Source of the DNA: Aldrovandia affinis
Taxonomy: Eukaryota > Chordata > Actinopteri > Notacanthiformes > Halosauridae
Direction: 5' to 3'
Assembly: GCA_029706075.1 (NCBI GenBank)
Contig: JAINUG010000135.1
Coordinates: 1-64,000, forward strand
DNA length: 64,000 nt
A model generated the notes under the pieces. The model did not search any database. It had not been told where the DNA came from and was given only the letters and a program-made list of their open reading frames with translations. The number at the start of each line of letters is the position of its first letter. The first letter of the stretch is position 1. Made by a program: the position numbers and the translations under genes. This document shows, piece by piece, positions 50,781 through 61,846 of this stretch.

Positions 50781-52927
50781 CTGCAGTTGTATGTTCGAAT
50801 TTCCTTGTTATCCCTTTTGCACTTGACTGCCACAAAAATCATTGTAACGAACAGGATGGCGGCGATGGAGCCAAGGGCAATGATGAAGATGAGGGACAGG
50901 TTTACGGGTCCGATAGACTCCTGGGCGTTCAGGTCCGGAGAGAGGTAGATCACAATAAAGGCGGAGGCGGACAAAGACGTCTTTCCGTGGTCATGAGCCA
51001 CCACGGTTATCTCATAGTTCGCCTTTGAATTCTCCCCAAACATCCTCGTGGTCCGAACCTCGCCGTTCACTTGGTCTATCTCGAAGAAAGCACGGTCTCC
51101 CTCGGAGATTGAGTACGTTAATCTTCCATTTTCGCCCTCATCGTAATCGTCGGCTTTTATCTGCGTAACCAGATATCCAACCCCAGCGTTTCTTGGAATG
51201 GACACCTCGGCTGTTCCGTTCACCAACGGTGGGGTGGTCATGACCGGGGTATTGTCGTTAACGTCTAAAACGACTATTTTCACGGTAGCGTTACTGGTTA
51301 AAGATGGGTTCCCCCCGTCTTTGGCCAAAACTTTGAATTCCAAAGTCCTGGTATGTTCGTGGTTGAATGATCTCACGGCGTAAATGTCACCGGTATTTGG
51401 GTTCATGGACACATACGTTAAAATGGGCATATCTCGCACCTGGGATTGCACGATCTGGTAGGTTACGGTGCCATTCAAGCCCAGATCTGGGTCCCTTGCG
51501 GATACAGAGAGCAAGTAGGCGCCAGGGGTGTTGTTTTCCAAGATCATTTCTTGATAATGCGGCTTAGTAAAGTGGGGAGGGTTATCATTCTCGTCCGTTA
51601 CTTTAACTGCAAATGATTTTGTGGTTTTCAGAGACGGGGCACCACTGTCCTCTGCGTGTATTGTCAGGTTGTACATGTCCCTCTGCTCCCTGTCCAGCCT
51701 GCCATCAACAAGTATGGTGGAAAAGCTCTCGTATTCCTGTAACCTGAAAGGGACGTTACCCTGCAGTCTGCATTGCACCTTTCCGTTCGCCCCAGAATCC
51801 TTGTCAGAAACCCTCACCAGTGCAATGACGTATCCAAGTGCCGCGTTCTCACTGACTTCTACCATCTCGCTGTTCACGGACAACAGTTTAATTATTGGCA
51901 CGTTGTCGTTTGCGTCCATAACATTCACAGTCACTTTGCAATGAGCCGGGATTGAATTGGGACCTAAATCTTTGGCTTGAACATCAATTTCATAGATATG
52001 TATTGCTTCGTAGTCCAAAACTCCACTTACAGTTATCACACCGGTTCGAGGGTCAATTTTGAAAACGTCCCTTGTTTTCTCTGTGACGTAACTGTTGAAC
52101 GAGTACACCACCTCCCCATTTGTGCCTTCATCCGGATCTGTTGCATTCAAGTCAATGACCAGTGTGTTAATAGGTGAATTTTCCATCACATTAACTGTGT
52201 ACACGGGCTCGTCGAAAACGGGGTTGTTGTCATTTGAATCTATGACTTTAATATTGAGCTGAACAGTGCCATACTTTGGGGGGTCTCCTCCGTCTTCGGC
52301 AGTTATTACATAACTATAATGAGATTGCGTTTCTCTGTCCAGAGTCTTTTCCACCACGAGCTCGGCAATCTTGGACCCATCCCCCCTGGTCTTAATTTCT
52401 AGTCCAAAGAGATCATTTGGGGTGATCTCGTATGTCTGTACACTAAAGCTCCCCGAATCCGGATCACTTGCCCCCTCTAGGGGAAACCTGGTGCCCGGGG
52501 ATGCGTTCTCTGAAATCTCAATGTCTATGTGGCCTGTAGGGAATCGGGGCGCATTGTCGTTCAGATCCTTGATTTCAATTTTAATCACGCAGACTTCCAT
52601 AGAGTTGGACATCACTTCCAAAGAGATAAAACACTTAGGGGTCTGTCGGCAAGCTACATCCCGGTCAATTTTTTGCTTGGTGATAAGATATCCTGCTGGA
52701 CTAATGTCCACCCAATGCGGTTCGGAATTGGAAATGACTCGCAACAGCGGCTGGGAATCAACCATAAATCCTGCCTCTATTGCGTCCTTTACAACGTTCG
52801 CGATGAGTGTCCCCGCTTTCAGTTCCTCGTCCACCGAATATTTCAGATTGATCACAGCCTCGGCCACAGTCCAGCACAAGAGAGCTATTAGAAGAATTTG
52901 TATAAAATCCATTTCCTTAGAGGGCAT
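50781..52927 (-). CDS. pcdh19: pcdh19 exon 1: signal peptide, six cadherin repeats, transmembrane segment
   Basis: This exon encodes the whole extracellular part of protocadherin-19 in one piece, as is usual for delta protocadherins. Residues 1-25 form a signal peptide (core [14 protein letters not shown]). Cadherin repeats EC1-EC6 span about 26-130, 131-239, 240-346, 347-454, 455-563 and 564-672. Linker calcium motifs are DLNDNAP (121), DSNDNNP (230), DANDNVP (338), DENDNPP (445) and DVNDNTP (555); DRE and DxD calcium ligands recur. The membrane helix is about 677-702, followed by KCKRDNK. NxS/T sites include N141, N261, N420, N485, N546, N570 and N676. An RGD lies at 181-183 in EC2. The exon ends TGC AG before gtaacg, phase 2. 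The first ATG (52927) has A at -3; the second (codon 6, 52912) has G at -3 and +4 and starts nearer the hydrophobic core, so it may be the real start. Without splicing a stop follows at once. Confidence 0.95.
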
Positions 52928-54294
52928 TGTACCTGTTGATTTTTCTTCCTTAAATCAGCATTAGCACCCGCTATAATCATATACGACTGCGTGTACTAGA
53001 TATTTTCATAATCAACGTTCAGACAGTCATATGGCGCCCATTTCATCAAAAGTTGTCGAGAGAACGTCAGTTTTTAGACAAAAGAAATTAATAACGTTCC
53101 TGATATAAATGACACGCACCTTAATCTGATTTATTTATTGTACAGTAGGTCTATCTTGAAACGATATTGTGTGTCGCTAATATCATATTAACCGTACATT
53201 TCAGCATGCTACGGTGGAATAAAAGTGATATCAACAGCGATGATAACACATTCTAAAAGGATTCAAAAAAACGAATTCGCCCATGTAAATCAATGTTGTT
53301 CATAGTAGGCTATAAACTGGAAGCCAAGACTGATTTTTAAAACCGACCATTTTGACTAAGGGGAAAAAATGGCTTATATTCTCAAAATAATCGAATGTGG
53401 TAAAAAGGAGAATTCCGGGAAGTTAGTCCATAAAAATGAAATAAAAATCCCAAAAGAAACAGTGCGTTAAAAAATGTATCGATTCAGATTGTGATTCTTC
53501 AGAGCATCATAAGATTCCGGATTCACCCAGATGTAATTTCACTGATTTAGCTTAAGCCTCTACTCCATTCAAGTGCTAAGAGTGTCTCAGAAAGGTTATC
53601 TTACCTTTCTCAAACTACAGAGACTAGAAATCGCGCAGCCTCTGAACAGGTACACAAATCCTCATTGAGAAATAAAAACTGCCGTATCGAGCCGAGAAAA
53701 ACGGTCAGAAATCTCACACAAGGGAAGGAAAACGGTGCTGTAGCAAAGAAACGCGTCTTAATACTATCAGTCCAGTCCACGGTTGCCCAATATTTCCAGG
53801 ATTGTGGTGGGAGGTTTCTCTTGTACTCTCAAAAAAGTCCTGCAGATATCGTGCGGCTAATTCATTTCTTCAGATAAGACACACAACACTTATACGGGTT
53901 CCGATACAGATGGTTTTAAAACAAAGTCGCGCAAACACGAAGACAGCGATTATAAAGTCATGCAGCGTTCACAAGAGGCAGTTCGCGATAGGCTTGCGGT
54001 GAAATCAAAAGCATTAAAAATATCCAGCCAGTGGATGATTCGCAAAATCAGCCGTGGCGTGCAGCGCAGCAGACTCCGTAGTATGCTCTCGGTTCCTTTC
54101 TCCGGTGCAAACTGTCGATTGTACAGCCCAGCGCCCGCCGCTCAGTCTCACCACCCGCAACCCTCTCAACCTATCAGCGGCCAAGCCGAGAGATGGATCG
54201 GTCGGTGGGCGGAGTTAATCGCGGCATTAAAACTCGGAAAACTTCCTCGGACTCTTTTGTCAGAGCACTGAGAGCTGGGCGGATGAATTACGCG
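52928..54294 (-). other. Probable 5' UTR of pcdh19 exon 1
   Basis: The stretch between the start codon and the candidate promoter has no conserved reading frame and is AT-rich near the gene, becoming CpG-richer beyond 54050. Several upstream ATGs occur on the minus strand, for example near 53036. I see no convincing splice acceptor close to the start codon, so a continuous first exon is the simplest reading. The extent is inferred. Confidence 0.45.
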
Positions 54295-54360
54295 CAGCAT
54301 GTTTCGGTCAATATTTTATTTATAAGTATCCCGTTTAAGAGCTAGTATTGGCAATACCGT
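54180..54360 (-). promoter_or_regulatory. Candidate pcdh19 core promoter: TATA box, CCAAT box, GC boxes
   Basis: On the minus strand about 1.4 kb upstream of the start codon there is a TATAAATA (54324-54317), with CCAAT about 27 bp further upstream (54351-54347). Two CCGCCC GC boxes follow on the gene side (54282-54277 and 54212-54207). The neighbourhood is richer in CpG than the flanks. A TATA box here would place the transcription start near 54290-54296 and give a 5' UTR of about 1.36 kb, which suits a single-exon 5' end. This is inferred from motifs alone; initiation may instead centre on the GC boxes. Confidence 0.4.
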
Positions 54361-57300
54361 TGAAATGTGAAATATGTTGTTTTACATTAACGACATTCCA
54401 CAATAATACTATTTCATTCGTGGAGGCATAGGTGAAGTAGATATTTTCTGGTTGTAGGCTATAACATTTTCTGATTTTTCTTGACTGATTTATATGCGGA
54501 TTATCTACTGTGTTCGCACGGTTGTTTTATTTCAATTGGTACATGCAAATACATGTATGGGTGTTCGCCTGTCAGGACTCTATCTAATCCACCCTCTACC
54601 GCTCCGCCACCTGCCTTCCTCGTCTTCTGTGAATAATCACGATTCATATTAGTTTACGGTCGTAGGTGAAAACGTGAACTATTTTTTTAGTTAGTTGAAC
54701 GTGGGATATGCCTAGTCATGATTTTACAAGCTTGGTTAGTCACCACTGAAACTCGTCTGTTGTCAATAGATAGCATTGCACGTGGTATGTTGGATTCAAT
54801 GACTCAATCGTGTGCAGTGTCCCTTTTTCAACTTACTTTGTTCCTAGCCTAAATTAAACGATTAATTGTGGAATTTTCCAAATCCCTATTGGTCAAGCAA
54901 GGTAGGCATTTTGTGTGTAAAACCGTTTTACATTTTTAATGACATTTGAACACAGGCACAGTGCGAAACAAAAAACGGCGTTTTTTTCTCCGATCAACAG
55001 CCTCAAATTTACCACACAGGCGCGTTCCTGTATTAACGAGAGCGTGCCCAGTATACAGCGAAAAACGAAGTCTACCTGAACAGCCAAGAACAGCGAGACA
55101 AGGTTCTTGTTACTTTAAATGATGCATATCGTGGTGATGTAAGCTTTAATTAAATAGATATTGAACATTTCAACCATTTCTATTGTTAGGGAGTGCTTAA
55201 TTTTACTTGATAGCTCCGACGAGAATAAAGACGTTCAGAAAAGGTCCCACGCATCCATCACTCCCCTTTTCTGCGAACCCGCGGATCCTGATAAGAATAC
55301 AAATGAACGCAGGGAGATAATATTCTCCATTTATACACACCAAGCCGAGTAAAACACGACCCCAAAAATAGGGTAATTTGCATCACTCTTTCGGCATTCA
55401 GCTCAGCCGATGTACGCAACGTTTCTCGTGCGTTCATTTCAAGCTTGTTTATTTTTTCTCGTGTTCGTGTCGTCACTTTTACTACCCACACACTTTTCAC
55501 AAACAGCACTTGGCATAAGGAGGAAAAACGTGTTTCATTCGTGATGTAAATAGCGACGACGTACTGTACCTAGACCAACACAGCAGCCTGCTAGTCAGTA
55601 GTCAGTATGATAATAATGAAACAGAAAGCGTCATGTGTCTCACCGTGCGTGAGATTTGTTGAACTAGAAACAAAGTGGATATTCAATTGTGCTCCGAGGT
55701 TATAGGCTACGTTCAATCGGAATCGGGTTGAATAGGATTTTTCAAACATGTATATTTGGCCAGAGGGAATTGTTATTCTCACATTGACTCGTCGTTATAA
55801 AATTAGGACCCATTAATTTGAATTAACTGACAGACCAGCATCACGATTTAAATAATCAGTTTACCAATGCCGGTTAGCATACGAGAATATACTACAGATA
55901 ATTACGAAGGCTATTACCACTTTTTATAAATGCCTATACTCAGATTGGTGGAAAATAATTACTGATGGAAATGGTTTACATCCTCGTCTCTCGAATGTGA
56001 AGGATGGAAGACGATTTGGCCCCATTTTTCAAACTGAAACAATGCGGTTTTGATGGCACAGATGGTGCAAACAGGGCATTCTCCCACTGCGATTTTGTGG
56101 AAGAGTTGTTTACTCCTCCTCTGTCTGTTAACAAGAACAGTTTGGTGAAATCATGCAGGCTGTCCCTAATTAAGTGTCCGTACAGTTATGGGACTCGAGT
56201 AGTTTCCCATCAAATTATTGTAAATGAATAACCCCCAATTGCTCAGTTACCCTTTTATTTATAGCGATCTTGTGAAATGAAAGAAGGCCAATGATGAGAT
56301 GCCCGTTGCCGCACTGTATTCCATTAGAGTGTCTATCGCAGTGGAAGATTAACTTCCACACAGGAAAGAGGCTCCTTCCGACCAAGTGCCTACATTGTAA
56401 GCTTGACGTGTAGCATATTTACATAAAACAAGCAAATGTTTCCTGCTACTTATGCCCTAACTGTTGCCCTCAGTTGATACAGCATTAATGTACAAATATT
56501 GTAGAACTGTAGATATTATGACATTCAATTGCATTAAGCCAAATGCATCTTAAGGCAAGACTAAATTCAAATCAATAAACATGCCATTTAGCAGACACTT
56601 TATCCAAAGCAACTTACAGTAGTGAATGCATAGTTATATATTTTTCAGTATAGGGTATGTGGCCCCAACCCACAACCTAAGCGTTGTCATGCCCTACCCA
56701 CTGATCCACACAGAACCACCAAATTCAACCAAAGACCCAGAGACAGTGCCAGCCTCACCACCAGAAAACTGCTCAATGGTTGCAAATCCCAAACAGCACC
56801 GTTTATATATTAGTTTTGTCTCTCCGTGTAGGTTCTCAGGCTGTCACTAACTCCATTCCACATACAGTACCCAACCTTCGGCTAAGCTCAAACCATACAT
56901 GAATGGAATAAAATATTAAAGCTCACATAACCTCTGAAATGTAAATAACATTTGTATTATTGTAGGGGAGATTGGTTGCCAGTGATTTTAACAATCAACT
57001 GTCACGTGACAATAGACCTCAGTTTTGGCCTCAATTTACATATGTTTATTGCTTCCCTGGAGGCTAAGAAATGACACTAAAAAAATGACTTTAAAAGGAC
57101 AAAAAAACAAAGAGAGGCATAACACTACCAGATGTTATGCTGAAAGCTTGTGTGACAAATAAAACTTCAAAACAAATGAACAAGGACAGAAAAATACTCT
57201 GACATCGCAAACTTATGTATTGTCAAACGTTCAATTCAAAGTTTCGAGCTGGGCAAAATGAGCCCTCAGTAGCATTATTCTTGGGTATAGCTATACTTCT

Positions 57301-60100
57301 TTATCAGAGTCATTTTTTATAAGTTTGGAGTTTTACTTAAATAATGGACACAGAAAACCTGCACTCCTAGACAGGCAACATGGAATTGATATATTTTTAA
57401 AAAGAGCTGTCTGTATTTGGTCACTAAAAAACCCCACTTTTAACCTGGTCAGCACTTCCATATCATTGTCTTTCCCATATTGTACAGTACCAAACATTTA
57501 ATGATCATAAGTGAGGTATTGAAGGTAAATGTAGAACATAAAAATCTAACAATGGAACAACTGATTCCTTCCAATCGATAATAACTGCCTTTTTAGTTGC
57601 AAAACAGACGCGACATTGAAAAAGGTTCTTATTCTTATTGTTTAGTCTGTTAGGCATTGAAATGTGATTACAGTTCAATCAAGCCCCTTGAAACACAATT
57701 AGCTAGTTTGTAGACTGAGGTTTCATTTGATTTTGTACATTCACTGTTCCAATCTCCTTTGTGTTGTTGTGCTGTTGTTCACCTGTTCACAATGGTGGTT
57801 CAGCAACTGAGATTCTGAAAGACCTATATGTCACATGGTGTATGCAAAGTGACAAGTAGGCTAATTAAAGAATAATGTTGTTTAAAGACTATAGGTGTAC
57901 TATTTTCTGTTGTAAAAGCAAGAATATTATTTGTCACATTCAACACCAAATCATGCCACAATCAACCTTAACGTGGTGTGGGTGTAGGCGTTTTAGCCCT
58001 GCATTGTAACACCTGTGTCAAGGAATCAAAGTCACGACTGAAGAATCAGGTGTTTTAGTTCGTTTCCACACCAACCCTTGTTGGATAAGATTTGAACCCC
58101 ATAATATAAACAGTCCGTATCCACATTGCGTGATGTACTTTTGCAAAGAAGCCAACCAAAAAACCAAAAACAAAACAAGTAGCCTAACACTGAAAAAGCA
58201 AAAAGTGAGATATCAGACCCCCTCGCCCCGAACACGAATACTCAACTAAGTGCATTTACTCGTTTTAAATAGATTTTTTTAAACAAACAACTTAAATCCA
58301 TGCATTTTCTTATAGTACGATTCTGACATCAAGCGTCCCCTTTTTTGATTACTTAATTGCATTTGGTCTGTACCGATCTGCAGAGAGCCTATACTGTTTC
58401 CTTTACTGTCTTGATCTAATAACATTTCCTGTCTTGTTCATTACTCAGATCTGGCGATGATGTCTTTTCTTGTGGTCCGTGGACTGGGGATCTTGCCGAT
58501 CAATACGGGAAACATGGCGCCACCATAACTGAGCAGGAGAATGAAGCCTGCGGGTGGATTCTGTCACTGGCATCCCTGCGCGTAAACACAGCTAGCTCAG
58601 GTATAATAAATTGCATCTTTGCGGGGCTGGTTGAAAAGTAGACCTGCAGGGTTGTTGAAAAGCAGACCTCGAAAGTAAGAAGGCTGTGTCCCGGAGAAAA
58701 TTGCCCTCCAAATGTCTATTTCAGGCAAGCATCTGTAATGTATTTTCGTACAGTACCCCACTCCGTTTTGCAACTAAAACACGAACTCCGCGTTTACCCC
58801 AGCAAACAATTGCAAAAAGCTACATCGACAAACACATTTTTGCATAAAATTCACCCGTGTCGTAATTGGTGGGTATCTGGATATATCTTCGCTTACAACC
58901 TATCCAGGTGTGTACGTGCTCCGTTGTATACCAGTTAAATATCGTACGCATATCTTCACACATTAACATCAAACAGACGCAGTCCCAGCGGATCCCTCAG
59001 ATCAAAGCCGAACAAGTGGCAAATGTGTCTGTACCATTCTGCGAGTTCTCCCGCGGCATATGCTTATTTATACATTATTTGAATAGCATTTATTTGTTTG
59101 TTTAGATATGCAACTATTTTTCGTCTATGGACTACATTGTACAGCAGGCACACGTCGAGCCCATTCAGTCAAATGATGTCAAGTGACGTTTGCTCTAATA
59201 GTTAGCAACAATGTGGGTCGAAGTCAGACGAATAATACGAATACGTCTCTTAAAAAGTGTTATGCCTCTAAACACAGAAGTCTCTCCCTCGAAATGTGCA
59301 GAGATAACCCAGCCCATTTTGAGGGTAAAGCGCTTTAAAAGTCACAAGGGTGACATCTAGTGTCCTTTTTACGACGGTCTCGTTTCGCTCGCAAGGGGCT
59401 GCACCGTGTTTGAGTAGTGCAGAGGACGTAGACTGCATAATCGCTCGCAAAATAAGATTATCCGAAAATTCAGTGACGTTCTGAATATGACATCTTCGCT
59501 TCAGCTCGAGTAGGTACTGGAGTACACTCAATTTTTAATTTGAAAGACCATCACTTTAAAAAAAAAATGGTGTATCATGTTCATGTAAATATTTTGGGAA
59601 CATTACAAGGCATATACTATATGTCTGAGTTTACACATTGTCTAGCACTTATTCCAAGCATATTGGCAGTCAGATCCCAAATGCACCAGCGTTCCCACCG
59701 GCCGTTTGTATGACATTTGACGGAAAGTGATATTAATGCAGTGTTGATTAATACCATAGTGGTATCGGTGTTAAAATCAACTGTTTTGACAACACGTTGT
59801 TTCCCACCCCTTTACCGTTATATCGACTGTGTATAAATCAGTCCTCTACAGACATAATGTATCATTCAGTGATAACGTAGATCTTCCTTCAGTTTTCAGG
59901 CACATTAACAACAATGTCAATAAATTATTATTTTACCCCCAGCACTTTTATTCATATTATGTATTTATATTACCTGCTTGGCTAATTATGTACAAATTGA
60001 TATATTTAAAGCGGCATGTTAAATCAAAATGTTTATCCACAAAAACAAATCAGTCAGAGCTTAAACCTCAACTTCATACCTTTTCAGCCTCCTACATAAA
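54361..60100. other. Upstream intergenic DNA of pcdh19
   Basis: AT-rich DNA without a recognisable gene on either strand. It contains one decayed SINE copy (56577-56719) and a short two-unit tandem repeat (58624-58671). The longest open frames here are short, lack domains and look like chance. Confidence 0.6.
56577..56719 (-). mobile_element. tRNA-derived SINE, copy 3 (decayed)
   Basis: Minus-strand copy of the same family as 15329-15476 and 42117-42262. The tail (TGCTAAATGGCAT, ACTGTAAGT) and the head segment GCGTT..TTAGGTTGTGGGTT are clear, but box B is broken and the segment before box A has lost several bases. It lies in the upstream intergenic region. Confidence 0.75.
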
Positions 60101-61760
60101 GTAACCTGCCTATATACATTCCCCTCCAAAATTAGTCATACCCTTAATAAAGATGAGCAAACAAGGCTGTATAAAATAAACAATACAGATAATGAGCTAT
60201 ATTGTATCCTCAAAAAATGGGACATTATAGTATTTAATACTAATACGTACATATAAATATGCATCAACACGGTACTTTTTAAAATTAATCTCAATCTTAG
60301 GGAACTGTATTGTGGCCTCCGATGGCTTCCTGTTTCGCCGGGCTATAAAAATGATGTAAGATCCATTTGTTATCCATCACCATGGGGAAAGGTAAATAAC
60401 TCTCAGAAGAAACAAAGACAAAGGGTGACCTTCACAAGTCAGATAATAAAAAGAGAAAGCTACCACCTTCAACTATTAGGTCAATAATTAAGAAGTTTAA
60501 AGCAAGCTGGGACAGTAGTAAACCTGCCAGGTAGAGGACACAAGTGCATCTTGCCCCCAACGCACAGTGAGGCAGATTGTTTGCGAGGCAAAGAAAAAGG
60601 CCACAGTTTGAGATCTATAAAATTTGGTTGCATCTACAATGGCTCCAAATCTACCATCAGATGCCACCTCCATGCCAATAGGCTTTTTGGAAGTGTTGCC
60701 AGATCCAAAGCCCATGAAAGGTAATCAACAAAAATAAGCATCTGGAGTTTGATAAATGGCATTGGAACTCCAATTGGAACCGGATGTTATTGTCAACCAA
60801 AATGGAGGCCAAAATGTTACTTTATGGCCATGCAGACCAGCAGTGGGTTTCGCGTCAGAGGAATGTTTGTACGGGGGTCACACCAGGATTGAGAAAAATG
60901 TTGCCTTCCATTCATTTCAATGGAAAACCATGCGAGTGGGTGAGTAAAAACCACTTCCAGTGGTGAAGCAATTTTAGCACAAACTTTGTACCAAGTTCAA
61001 GTTTGGTGAACTTTGACTGGCAAATTTGAGCAACTCACTGCTGCTGAACCAATACCGAAGGAGTGGGTGGGATTTATTTACCTCACATATGAAAATAACA
61101 TCACAACCGTGACAGCCCGTTTTTCACGAAGCAAAGTGAAGGATCTTTCCCTGGCTAATCCTGGTGTGATTGCTGCATTATGCTGAAAAGAACATCATAC
61201 CTATGGTGAAATATGATGGTGGACCTTTGATATTATGGGGTTGTTTTGCATCTACTGGTCCTGGGGCTCTTGTTCAATGGAATCATAAACTCCAGCAAGT
61301 ACCAAGACAAAGTTGTTGTTTTTTTGGGGGGCAAAAAAACCCTCTGCCAGGAATCTGAAACTTGGCCACAAATGGATCTTTCAGCATGCCTTAAAATCAA
61401 CCATGGAATGGTTAACTGACCACAAAATAACTGTTTTGCAAAGGCCATCTCAGTCTCCAATCTTGAACTTGATCAAAAAGTTGTGGTTTGAATTGAAGAG
61501 GGCAGTGCAGACAAGCACAGACTGAAGGATCTTGAAAGATTCTGTATGGAGGAATGGCCAAGATCCCCCCTCCCCAATCTCATCAAACACTATAGAAGAT
61601 GATTCAGTAGTGCAGTGGCATAACTTTGATTTAAAATGTGGGGGGTTGTTTAGTTTTATAATGTATTTGCTGTAAAAGTCATCTGGCTTTCATTTTAAAT
61701 GCATGAGAAATGTAACAATTGCTTTGTTTTAATTAAGAGAAGCTGTGGGGACAAAATTGC
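60100..61760 (+). mobile_element. Decayed Tc1-like transposon, second family
   Basis: The left end reads like a Tc1-type terminus (ACATTCCCCTCCAAAATTAG). A degenerate transposase follows: the N-terminal region starts near 60381 and shows KVTFTSQIIK-like and SIIKKFKASWD-like frames. The C-terminal part at 61170-61530 reads PLILWGCFASTGPGALV and [18 protein letters not shown]. No matching right terminal repeat is obvious. Between about 60770 and 61140 the sequence does not look like transposase and may be a further insertion. Its coding style differs from the element at 61847-63712. The right boundary is approximate. Confidence 0.7.
60381..61530 (+). pseudogene. Tc1-like transposase pseudogene
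   Basis: Recognisable parts are the DNA-binding region near 60381-60600 and the catalytic domain near 61170-61530, with LILWGCFASTG and the PSQSPxLNxIxxLWxELK block characteristic of fish Tc1 transposases. Stops and frameshifts separate the pieces. In the last block a Lys replaces the usual catalytic Glu (LIKKLW where active elements have IENLW), so the enzyme would be dead even if the frame were continuous. Confidence 0.7.
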
Positions 61761-61846
61761 TCTTTTCAAACAGTGCTGGGGACATTTCCCAGGCAGAAAT
61801 TACACCCCTTCTGTAATGTTATCCTTGCACGTGGAGCCTGCACAAA

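Noticed and set aside
52371-52964. 197-codon plus-strand frame opposite exon 1
   Set aside because: It is antisense to a strongly conserved cadherin coding exon and shows no domain of its own.
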